A DNA stretch of 5,153 nucleotides from Patescibacteria group bacterium. GTDB taxonomy: Bacteria; Patescibacteriota; Doudnabacteria; UBA920. The notes under the pieces were generated by a model. It was not told the DNA's origin. It did no database searches and saw only the letters and a list, made by a program, of their open reading frames with translations. The stretch is from the NCBI GenBank assembly GCA_023487095.1, contig JAMDEL010000036.1, positions 1-5,153 of the forward strand, read 5' to 3'. Positions 1-5,153 of this stretch are shown here, in pieces. A program made the position numbers and the translations under genes. The first letter of the stretch is position 1, and every line of letters begins with the position of its first letter.

Positions 1-286
1 AGGCCGTATTTTTTTCATCCAACTTGGTCAAATACTCCGAACGCTCGGCACCTATTGGTAAGGCAAAATAATAAATTCCATTGGTCAGCTTAAGACTTTC
101 CTTGTTATAAACGTCGGCCAAATCCTTAAACACAAATTTATAGCTTGCGTTCTTTAGCGAATCTAGGGTCAAAAAAGCCGGTCCGACTTGGGCCGTGTCG
201 GAAGAATTACTTTTAAAGGGGTTTTTGTTGCAGCCAAATGACATTAGAGCAACAGCCCCCAAAAGAAAAACAATCTTTTTCATCAT
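1..286 (-). CDS. Probable lipoprotein of unknown function, N-terminal part only (runs off the left edge)
   Basis: This reading frame stays open from an ATG at 286 to the left edge, giving 95 residues with the C-terminus missing. It starts MMKKIVFLLGAVALMSFGCNK: two Met, two Lys, a hydrophobic stretch of about 14 residues and then a Cys at residue 19. That is the layout of a type II (lipoprotein) signal peptide. The lipobox SFGC is imperfect, because a Leu, Val or Ile is usual at -3, so a plain secreted protein is possible. After the Cys comes a polar Asn/Ser-rich linker (about residues 20-34) and then a mixed domain with the stretch SYKFVFKDLADVYNK that I do not recognise. An alternative start is the second Met at 283. 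No Shine-Dalgarno sits at normal distance. An AGAGGA lies about 19 bases upstream of the ATG, which would only suit a rare ATT start in frame. A strong extended -10 element just upstream suggests the gene has its own promoter. It lies downstream of two membrane protein genes on the same strand. Confidence 0.72.
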   Translation of the reverse strand, partial: MMKKIVFLLGAVALMSFGCNKNPFKSNSSDTAQVGPAFLTLDSLKNASYKFVFKDLADVYNKESLKLTNGIYYFALPIGAERSEYLTKLDEKNTA

Positions 287-310
287 AAAAAAGTTAATGA
301 TTAAATCCTC

Positions 311-327
311 TGGTATAAATTATACCA
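311..327. repeat. 17-bp perfect inverted repeat overlapping the -10 element
   Basis: TGGTATAA (311-318), one central base, then TTATACCA (320-327): the two 8-base arms are exact reverse complements. Because of this symmetry the plus strand also carries an extended -10-like TGGTATAAA. A second, smaller inverted repeat, CTGT-A-ACAG, lies 11 bases to the right (339-347), near where a -35 would be. The symmetric site could be an operator for a dimeric repressor or a two-way promoter core. It could also be a by-product of an AT-rich -10. The arms are too AT-rich, and lack a following T-run, to be a good terminator. Confidence 0.5.
319..327 (-). promoter_or_regulatory. Extended -10 promoter element upstream of the probable lipoprotein gene
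   Basis: Read on the minus strand the sequence is TGGTATAAT, a perfect TATAAT hexamer (319-324) preceded by the TGn extension. It ends 32 bases before the ATG at 286, which would give a 5' untranslated leader of about 25 bases. The -35 match is poor: the best I see is GTTACA (340-345 read on the minus strand, 4 of 6) at a short spacing of 15 bases. That is acceptable for an extended -10 promoter. The element lies inside a perfect inverted repeat (311-327). Confidence 0.6.
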
Positions 328-354
328 CAGGCGGAAAGCTGTAACAGAGGACGG

Positions 355-1341
355 CTAGACCGCTTTGGGAAAATACCTTTTTCCCAGCCGCACCGCGTAA
401 AAGCCCACCAGCATAACTAAAAAGCCGGCAATCACCAGCGCCAGCGGCCAGCCCAGGCTCTCCTGAAAGTATTCGCCCGTAAGCTTAAAGATATAGCCGA
501 CCAAAAACAGGGAACCAAAAACCAAAAAAGATTTACTCTTTAAATACACGCTCAAAAAGATGACCACAAAAACCAAAAGCGGGAAGACTAGCTCCCAAAA
601 AGCGTTCTGGTTCGGATTCCAGCCCCCAAGCGCCATACTGGAACCCAAAAAGGCCAAAACCCCGAAGCCGTACAGAAAACCGGTCAGGGCCTTTTGGGCG
701 GTTTCCGAAAGGTAATATCCCAGGCACATATATGCAACGCTGGCGACTAAAATTTTGTACTCAACAATCTTGCTGTCATAACTTAAATTCTGGCTGACCA
801 CGGAATCTACGGCAAAACTGTAAGCTCCGGTGGCATACAAGATTGCGAACAAAGCAAGCACTGGAGACTTGTACTTCAGGAAAGCCGCCAAAAACGCGCC
901 GAAGACTATCAGCCAAATCCGCGGCTGAACCGTGTTTGACTGGATGTCAAAACCCATTTTGTCAACAGTTATGTACATGCCTAAAGGCAAAACTAGCCCG
1001 GAAATCAAAAAGAAAGCCTGCGCAACCCCTTTTAAGCTCGGATAGCCTAAAAGCAGGACAGCCACCACAAACGCGGCAATCGCACTGCCCAATGTCACGA
1101 ATATTTTCACACCTGGTCCGAAATACTGCCAATTCTGGCCCAGGAGTATGGTAATCCCTAAAAATACTATTGCGCCGCCAAGGTAGTACATAATCTGTGA
1201 CAAACTGGCATGCCTGGAGCCCGTTTCGGGTACAGCGCCTGCGGAAACCTCTCCGGCAAACAGCCCGCTAATTTCTGCCTGGCTAATCTCGCCTGCTGAA
1301 ATTGAGTTGCGGAGTTCCGCCAACAGTTGTTGTTTTTCCAT
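355..1341 (-). CDS. Multi-pass membrane protein, DUF2157-like, about ten helices
   Basis: The product has 328 residues and is dominated by hydrophobic segments. I count about ten likely membrane helices, near residues 50-68, 78-99, 105-125, 141-156, 158-176, 194-211, 219-238, 249-267, 270-286 and 298-317. A soluble N-terminal part of about 45 residues starts with an amphipathic stretch, LLAELRNSISAGEISQAEIS, of the 'L..l...GeIs..E' type seen at the N-terminus of DUF2157 and in SHOCT-like segments. The first helix and what follows (YYLGGAIVFLGITILLGQNW, residues 52-71) match the DUF2157 pattern of a Gly-rich helix ending in an Asn-Trp pair. The assignment is from pattern memory, and the family has no settled biochemical role. 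The ATG at 1341 follows the stop of the upstream gene by 10 bases with no Shine-Dalgarno, so translation is probably coupled to it. No catalytic motif is visible. The C-terminus is basic (GKRYFPK), suggesting a cytoplasmic end by the positive-inside rule. Confidence 0.85.
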   Translation of the reverse strand: MEKQQLLAELRNSISAGEISQAEISGLFAGEVSAGAVPETGSRHASLSQIMYYLGGAIVFLGITILLGQNWQYFGPGVKIFVTLGSAIAAFVVAVLLLGYPSLKGVAQAFFLISGLVLPLGMYITVDKMGFDIQSNTVQPRIWLIVFGAFLAAFLKYKSPVLALFAILYATGAYSFAVDSVVSQNLSYDSKIVEYKILVASVAYMCLGYYLSETAQKALTGFLYGFGVLAFLGSSMALGGWNPNQNAFWELVFPLLVFVVIFLSVYLKSKSFLVFGSLFLVGYIFKLTGEYFQESLGWPLALVIAGFLVMLVGFYAVRLGKRYFPKAV

Positions 1342-1351
1342 ATAATTTAGA

Positions 1352-1894
1352 TTACTGTTTAATCCAACCTAAAAACCTGAAGTTGTCATATGTATTGGCG
1401 CCAACCAATTTCAAATTCAGCTGCCGGCTCCGGTTGTGTCCGCGCAAATACCAATGCTCGTAGTCGCTCCTGCCGTCAAAGAATAAAAAGCCGCCCGAAT
1501 AAGTGCCCCTGCTGACCTGGTAACCGTCAGGCGACTGGTTAGCGGAGTCCAAAGTATATTTTTGGGCCTCTTCAAAACCCACCTCTTTGCTGGTGTCCGA
1601 CTCCGCATCATACACAAACAGCCGCTGGTCCCTGGCCTGGTTCTTATAATATATAGACAGGCTGCTGTCAGGCGGCATGGCCTGTTTTATCAGTTTGCCG
1701 TTCTCCACGGAAAAATAATAATCGGCATAGCCCGGGTAAGTGACTCCGCTGCCGCTTAAATACAAAAAATTATAAGTGGGCTTTTTGCCCAAACCGGGCA
1801 AATAAACTGCCGCGGCTACGCCTAAAATCATCAACAATGGTATGGCCAAAGCAACAAGCAAAGGCAAATTTTTTTTTGTAAATACTTGGTTCAT
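1352..1894 (-). CDS. Single-helix anchored extracytoplasmic protein of unknown function
   Basis: The product has 180 residues. I chose the ATG at 1894 because a strong Shine-Dalgarno (AAGGAG) lies 9 bases upstream. The open frame extends further up to 1996, but that would overlap the start of the divergent rluB and the added residues look random. Residues 7-8 are Lys-Lys and residues 10-32 form one hydrophobic helix (PLLVALAIPLLMILGVAAAV), followed by YLPGLGKKPTYNFLY. This makes an N-in anchor with about 145 residues outside. The outer part is rich in Tyr, Gly, Ser and Asp and looks like beta structure. The segment RLFVYDAESDTSKEV, followed further on by SPDGYQVSRG (about residues 91-130), resembles a single blade of a TolB/PD40-type propeller, but one blade is not enough for a family call. 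It is the first gene of a two-gene unit with the ten-helix protein, 10 bases apart, so the two may act together in the envelope. A run of nine A bases falls in codons 6-9. Confidence 0.82.
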   Translation of the reverse strand: MNQVFTKKNLPLLVALAIPLLMILGVAAAVYLPGLGKKPTYNFLYLSGSGVTYPGYADYYFSVENGKLIKQAMPPDSSLSIYYKNQARDQRLFVYDAESDTSKEVGFEEAQKYTLDSANQSPDGYQVSRGTYSGGFLFFDGRSDYEHWYLRGHNRSRQLNLKLVGANTYDNFRFLGWIKQ

Positions 1895-1903
1895 ATGAGT
1901 TTT

Positions 1904-1909
1904 CTCCTT
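1904..1909 (-). promoter_or_regulatory. Strong Shine-Dalgarno that fixes the start of the 180-residue membrane protein
   Basis: On the minus strand AAGGAG is followed by nine bases and then the ATG at 1894. It is the only convincing Shine-Dalgarno in the window. The other starts visible here (286, 1341, 1979, 2678) have none at normal spacing. It decides for the ATG at 1894 over the upstream in-frame ATGs. Confidence 0.8.
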
Positions 1910-1917
1910 ACACTCAT

Positions 1918-1947
1918 AGAATATCACAATCGCCGCAATTATGCTAA
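1918..1947 (-). promoter_or_regulatory. Possible promoter for the two-gene membrane protein unit
   Basis: Two weak candidates overlap here on the minus strand. One is TATTCT (1918-1923) with TTAGCA (1942-1947) 18 bases upstream, matching the -35 at 4 of 6. It would start the transcript only a few bases before the Shine-Dalgarno. The other is CATAAT (1938-1943, 5 of 6) without a good -35, which would give a leader of about 38 bases. A promoter must lie in this divergent spacer or beyond it, but the sequence does not settle which one is used. Confidence 0.3.
1940..1945 (+). promoter_or_regulatory. Possible -10 element for the rluB operon
   Basis: TATGCT, within TTATGCTAA (1939-1947), lies 33 bases before the rluB ATG and would give a leader of about 27 bases. 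The -35 position at 17 bases spacing (TAGAAT, 1917-1922) matches the consensus at only 3 of 6. The same bases read on the other strand give CATAAT, so the two directions may compete for one site. Confidence 0.35.
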
Positions 1948-1978
1948 ACTTCTCTTGTATTTCACTAACCATACTTTC

Positions 1979-2665
1979 ATGCAAGAACGCATTCAAAAAT
2001 TTTTGAGCGAAGCCGGTGTCGCCTCCCGCCGGAAGGCCGAAGAATTCATAAAATCCGGACAGGTTTCGGTCAACGGCAAAAAAGCGCGTTTGGGTGACAA
2101 AGTTGATCCCGAAAAAGACGTGGTGAAGGTCTATGGAAAAACGGTCAAACCTGCGGAAAAAAAAATCTATCTCATGCTCAACAAGCCCAAAGCCTGCGTG
2201 GTCTCCAAAAAGGACCCGCGCGGCCGCAAGACGGCCTTTTCTTTTCTACCCGAGGAACTGCAGAAAAAAGTCTGGAACGTCGGCCGCCTAGACTACAACA
2301 CCGAAGGCTTGCTGATTTTAACCAACGACGGCACGCTCACCCAGGAACTCTCACATCCCAAATACGAACACGACAAAGAATACGAAGTGGAAACCGCCGA
2401 AGAACCCTCGGAGCACCAGCTGGAACGCTTAAGAGATGGCGTGGAAATTGCGACCGGCCTTACCTATCCGGCCAAAATAAAAACGCGGGGCGGCAAAGTG
2501 CTCATCACCATCCACGAAGGCAAAAAAAGACAGATTAAAAGAATGTTTGACGCCGTAGGGCTTTCTGTCACGAACTTAAAACGCATAAGAGTCAACAAGC
2601 TTGTCCTGCCTGACAACCTGCACCCAGGGCAATACCGCGCGATAAACAAAGCGGATATTCTTTAA
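1979..2665 (+). CDS. rluB: rRNA pseudouridine synthase, RsuA/RluB family (RluB type)
   Basis: This 228-residue enzyme should convert a specific uridine of rRNA to pseudouridine; in E. coli RluB acts on U2605 of 23S rRNA. Residues 2-50 are an S4 RNA-binding domain (ERIQKFLSEAGVASRRKAEE, then VSVNGKKARLGDKV). The catalytic domain starts near YLMLNKPKA (64-72) and includes GRLDYNTEGLLILTNDG (102-118), in which Asp105 is the catalytic aspartate. KEYEV (133-137) and the C-terminal block EGKKRQIKRMFDAVGLSV (180-197), followed by LKRIRVNKL, complete the family motifs. The S4 domain is closer to RluB than to RsuA, but RluE/RluF-type specificity cannot be excluded, so the target base is an inference. 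I chose the ATG at 1979 because the conserved family N-terminus begins there; the in-frame extension to 1886 has no family match and overlaps the divergent gene. No Shine-Dalgarno is visible. The next gene starts 12 bases after the stop, so both are probably one transcript. Nine A bases in a row (2157-2165) encode Glu-Lys-Lys between the two domains. Confidence 0.95.
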   Translation: MQERIQKFLSEAGVASRRKAEEFIKSGQVSVNGKKARLGDKVDPEKDVVKVYGKTVKPAEKKIYLMLNKPKACVVSKKDPRGRKTAFSFLPEELQKKVWNVGRLDYNTEGLLILTNDGTLTQELSHPKYEHDKEYEVETAEEPSEHQLERLRDGVEIATGLTYPAKIKTRGGKVLITIHEGKKRQIKRMFDAVGLSVTNLKRIRVNKLVLPDNLHPGQYRAINKADIL

Positions 2666-2677
2666 CTTGAAATTACT

Positions 2678-3463
2678 ATGCCTGCAAAAGCCAAAAAATT
2701 TTTGTGGGCTTTTCTGCTCCTAACGATGCTGGCTTGTATCGCCTATTTGGCAGTGGCTACTTGGACAAGACCCGAACCAAATTCATTTAGCTACTCAAAA
2801 AAACAGGCGGACCAAACGCTGCCTATAAAACCTGAGACGACCACGCCTGATAACATAGCCTCTTCAACTCCCCCAACCCCCCTGCCGACTACCGTATACT
2901 GGCCGGCTCCTTTTACCCCTCAGGCCCCAACCGCCAACTGGGACGTGCTGCATAATGAAGCCTGCGAAGAAGCCTCGGCAATTATGGCAAACGCTTATTT
3001 TTCCAGCAGCTCGGAAACCAGCCTCGCTCCCGAGCTTGTAGAGGAGAAAATCGGCCAGCTGACCGCTTGGCAAGACGGAGTTTTCGGCTACCACCTGGAC
3101 ACCACGTCCGCGGAAACCGCCAGAATGATGGAAAAGGTCTACGGGCTCAAAACCAAGCTGGTTGAAAATTTTACCCAGGAAGATATTAAGCGCGCCCTCG
3201 CCGAAGGCAAGCTGGTGGCTATTTCCGAAAACGGTAGGCTGCTCAAAAACCCCTACTACAAAAGCCCGGGCCCAATCCACCACATGTTGCTGCTTAAAGG
3301 CTACGACTCAAGTGGTGCTTTTATTACCAACGATTCCGGCACCAAGCGGGGCCTAAATTATCCTTACGACTTTCAAACTATTTATGCGGCCGCGGCCGAC
3401 TGGGATCACACAACCAGCACCGTGGATGAAAACAAGAAAATCGCCATTGAAATCTGGAGGTAA
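2678..3463 (+). CDS. Membrane-anchored C39-like (papain-fold) peptidase-like protein
   Basis: The product has 261 residues. Residues 8-28 form one membrane helix after a basic start (MPAKAKK). Then comes a Pro/Thr/Ser-rich linker (about 31-75) and a C39-like domain (Peptidase_C39_2 type) on the outer side. Family landmarks are visible: Gln82 in FTPQAPTANW, the likely oxyanion-hole residue; Cys96 in NEACEEASAIM, the likely nucleophile; His201 or His202 in GPIHHMLLLKGYD; and Asp219 in ITNDSG as the third residue. So a full Gln-Cys-His-Asp set is present and the protein may be an active cysteine peptidase. The usual Gly-Pro after the Cys (CGPAS) is Glu-Glu here, which I recall as common in CPR relatives. 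Cys20 (MLAC) lies in the middle of the hydrophobic stretch and is not a convincing lipobox. There is no Shine-Dalgarno; the ATG is 12 bases after the rluB stop, and a terminator follows. Substrate unknown; a role in processing envelope peptides or proteins is inference. Confidence 0.83.
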   Translation: MPAKAKKFLWAFLLLTMLACIAYLAVATWTRPEPNSFSYSKKQADQTLPIKPETTTPDNIASSTPPTPLPTTVYWPAPFTPQAPTANWDVLHNEACEEASAIMANAYFSSSSETSLAPELVEEKIGQLTAWQDGVFGYHLDTTSAETARMMEKVYGLKTKLVENFTQEDIKRALAEGKLVAISENGRLLKNPYYKSPGPIHHMLLLKGYDSSGAFITNDSGTKRGLNYPYDFQTIYAAAADWDHTTSTVDENKKIAIEIWR

Positions 3464-3476
3464 GGCGCTGCCGCAC

Positions 3477-3516
3477 AAAACAACCGCCCGCAGGCCTGCG
3501 GGCGGTTGTTAATTTT
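3477..3516. terminator. Bidirectional intrinsic terminator between convergent genes
   Basis: A perfect 32-base palindrome (3479-3510) has arms AACAACCGCCCGCAGG and its exact reverse complement, with no unpaired centre, so the RNA hairpin would have a very GC-rich stem closed by about four bases. It is flanked by AAAA on the left (3477-3480, partly in the stem) and TTTT on the right (3513-3516), giving T-runs in both directions. The minus-strand tail (TTGTTTTG) directly follows the stem, while the plus-strand tail has two A bases first. It lies 15 bases after the C39-like gene stop and 10 bases after the ABC exporter stop, as expected for a shared terminator. Confidence 0.9.
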
Positions 3517-3520
3517 GACT

Positions 3521-5153
3521 TTACGCCTGTTCGCCGATTTGCTGGCGCCACATGGCGTAGTATAGCCCCTTTAAGGCCAACAGTTCATCATGCCTGCCCG
3601 TTTCCGCCACCCGGCCTTTTTCCAAAACCAAAATTTTATCGGCATGCATAATTGTAGACAGCCGGTGCGCCACCAGGACCGTAAGATGTTTTTGGTTTTC
3701 GGAAACGCTGCGAATGGTTTCCGTAATCTGCTGTTCGGTCAAGGAGTCTAAAGAAGAGGTGGCCTCGTCAAAGACCAAAAGCTTGGGTCTCCGGAGCAAG
3801 GCGCGAGCAATGGCCAGGCGCTGCTTTTCCCCGCCGGAAACCTTGACCCCGCCTTCGCCAATAACCGTGTCCAGGCCTTCGGCCGCCCGGTGCATCAAAC
3901 TGTCAGCCGCGGCTCGTTTTAAAACCTCGTAAAGCTCGCTGTCAGTCGCGTTTTGGTTTACGAATTTCAAATTCTCCCGGATACTGCCCGCAAACACCTG
4001 GGTATCCTGCGTCACCAGGCCAATTTGGACGCGCAAGTTCTCCAGGTCAACCTGGTTGAGGCTAATGCCGTTAAAGAAAATTTCGCCTGCTGCCGGTCGG
4101 TAAAGTCCGACTAGCAGCTTGACCAGGGTGGTTTTACCGCTGCCCGAAGGGCCGACAAAAGCGAGCGTCTCACCTTCTTTCGCTTCAAAGCTCACGCCAT
4201 CCAAGGCTTTGCGCGAGGCTGTCTGGTGTTGGAAAGACACGGCTTTAAAGCTTATCAACGTAAGCGGACCAGGAGCGACAGGCCGGTCCGGCGTGGGCTC
4301 GGTCGGGGCGGACAACAATTTTTTAAAATTATCCAGGCTGGCCTGGGCCTCGCGGTAAGAATTTACAACATCGCCCAACTGCTGTAAGGGGTTAAAAAGG
4401 AAAAAAGAATAAATCCACAGGGAGAAAAATTCGCCCAAAGTTATGCTGCGTGAAAAAACCAAATACATCATGACAAAAAGAATTATGGTCCTAAGCAGGT
4501 TGACTAAAGAGCCCTGGACAAAACTAAGCATCCTGACGTAACGGACCTTTTCCAGCTCCAGAGTCAGAATCGCCTCAGTCGTGTCATTTAGGCGCCTAAT
4601 CTCGGCTCCGGAAAGCCCCATGGACTTGACCAACTCAATATTACGCAGGGATTCCGTTGTGCTGCCGGCCAGCGCCGTGCTCTGCTTGACGATTTTTTGC
4701 TGGACCAATTTGATTTTTTTACTAAGCAGCATGGTCACCGCGGACAAAACAGGCACGATAGACAAATATACGGCGGCCACAACCCAGCTGACAAAAAAAG
4801 CGTAAACAATGACAAAAATAAACCCGATGGCGCTAAAGAAGAGGATATTGATAAAATTAGCAATCAGGTTCTGGGTGTCCAAGCGCACCCGCTGGAGTTT
4901 TTCCAAAGTCTCGCCGCTGCGCTGGTCTTCAAAAACCTGATAAGGCAGCTGGAGGCTTCTAGCCAAGCCGTCGGTGTACATATTGGCGCCCAGGCGCTGG
5001 GTCACAGTGTTAACATAAAAATCCTGAAAATTTTTGGCGACGCGGGAGACGAAGGCCGTACCCATAGATAAAAGCAGCAGGACGCCCACGCCCTTAAGGA
5101 ACTCGGGCCGAGTCAGCTGGCCGAAACGGGTAACGTAATTATCCATACGACGT
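3521..5153 (-). CDS. ABC exporter half-transporter (membrane domain fused to ATPase), 5' end beyond the right edge
   Basis: This is a type IV (MsbA-like) ABC exporter with membrane and ATPase domains in one chain; such proteins work as dimers and move lipids, drugs or peptides out of the cell. Counting from the first in-window Met (5146), membrane helices lie near 15-35, 100-120, 121-140, 208-230 and 240-258. The ATPase domain (about 295-541) has Walker A GPSGSGKTT (332-340), Q-loop Gln380, signature VSGGEKQR (436-443), Walker B LLVFDE (456-461) with Glu461 as catalytic base, D-loop SSLD (464-467) and H-loop His494 in AHRLST. The usual A-loop Tyr seems replaced by His307 (VSFQH). Only five helices are visible and the family's first is missing. 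The frame is also open through two Arg codons to the edge, so the true start is probably outside and the Met at 5146 is internal. The substrate cannot be told from sequence. Transcription ends at the shared terminator 10 bases past the stop. Confidence 0.93.
   Translation of the reverse strand, partial: RRMDNYVTRFGQLTRPEFLKGVGVLLLLSMGTAFVSRVAKNFQDFYVNTVTQRLGANMYTDGLARSLQLPYQVFEDQRSGETLEKLQRVRLDTQNLIANFINILFFSAIGFIFVIVYAFFVSWVVAAVYLSIVPVLSAVTMLLSKKIKLVQQKIVKQSTALAGSTTESLRNIELVKSMGLSGAEIRRLNDTTEAILTLELEKVRYVRMLSFVQGSLVNLLRTIILFVMMYLVFSRSITLGEFFSLWIYSFFLFNPLQQLGDVVNSYREAQASLDNFKKLLSAPTEPTPDRPVAPGPLTLISFKAVSFQHQTASRKALDGVSFEAKEGETLAFVGPSGSGKTTLVKLLVGLYRPAAGEIFFNGISLNQVDLENLRVQIGLVTQDTQVFAGSIRENLKFVNQNATDSELYEVLKRAAADSLMHRAAEGLDTVIGEGGVKVSGGEKQRLAIARALLRRPKLLVFDEATSSLDSLTEQQITETIRSVSENQKHLTVLVAHRLSTIMHADKILVLEKGRVAETGRHDELLALKGLYYAMWRQQIGEQA

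Noticed and set aside
311..327. Terminator for the ten-helix protein gene
   Set aside because: The arms are almost all A and T, the centre is one base and no T-run follows on the minus strand; the promoter reading is better.
843..1154. Open frame of 103 codons on the plus strand within the ten-helix protein gene
   Set aside because: The translation is rich in Cys, Lys, Pro and Ser with no domain, and it lies opposite a convincing membrane protein.
1886..1978. Longer version of rluB starting at 1886
   Set aside because: The S4 domain of this family starts within a few residues of the N-terminus, which fits the ATG at 1979. The extra 31 residues have no family match and would overlap the start of the divergent gene.
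1895..1996. Longer version of the anchored protein gene starting at 1996
   Set aside because: It would overlap the rluB start, adds 34 residues with no signal-like character, and ignores the strong Shine-Dalgarno before the ATG at 1894.
2678..2760. Lipoprotein signal at Cys20 of the C39-like protein
   Set aside because: The hydrophobic stretch continues well past the Cys (IAYLAVATW) and the -3 residue is Met, so a membrane anchor is the simpler reading.
2864..3283. Open frame of 139 codons on the minus strand within the C39-like gene
   Set aside because: It is antisense to a gene with clear family motifs, and its translation has no recognisable domain or start signal.
4697..5071. Open frame of 124 codons on the plus strand within the ABC exporter
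   Set aside because: It lies opposite the well-supported membrane domain and shows no family feature; it is a frame shadow.
5144..5146. True start codon of the ABC exporter at 5146
   Set aside because: The frame stays open to the window edge and the family's first membrane helix is missing, so the start is probably outside the window.

Overview
The window looks like an ordinary piece of a small bacterial genome, most probably from the Candidate Phyla Radiation (Patescibacteria). This is an inference from several things together. Most genes lack a Shine-Dalgarno sequence. There is a membrane-anchored C39-like protein whose active-site motif reads ACEEAS. Small membrane proteins without a recognisable function are packed tightly together. 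No phylogenetic marker gene is present, so the phylum is not proven. The genetic code looks standard, and all complete genes end in TAA or TAG.

The layout has three blocks. The left block (1-1894) lies on the minus strand. In transcription order it holds a 180-residue protein with one N-terminal membrane helix, a 328-residue protein with about ten membrane helices that resembles the DUF2157 group, and, after a 68-base gap carrying its own extended -10 promoter, the start of a probable lipoprotein that runs off the left edge. The first two are 10 bases apart and very likely co-transcribed. The middle block (1979-3463) is a plus-strand pair: an RluB-type rRNA pseudouridine synthase and, 12 bases on, a membrane-anchored C39-like (papain-fold) peptidase-like protein. 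The left and middle blocks diverge from an 84-base region (1895-1978) that must hold promoters in both directions. The right block (3521-5153) is a minus-strand ABC exporter half-transporter whose 5' end lies beyond the right edge. It converges on the middle block, and a perfect 32-base palindrome between them acts as a terminator for both strands.

Functionally, rluB modifies 23S rRNA. The C39-like protein, the probable lipoprotein, the single-helix protein and the multi-pass protein all belong to the cell envelope, as does the ABC exporter. I see no single pathway linking the three blocks. I found no tRNA, rRNA, CRISPR array, insertion sequence or prophage gene. No stretch longer than 90 bases is free of genes. 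I did not find clear evidence of a new biological system. The points most worth a second look are the two-gene membrane cassette, the C39-like protein with its altered motif, and the palindromes that overlap promoter and terminator signals.
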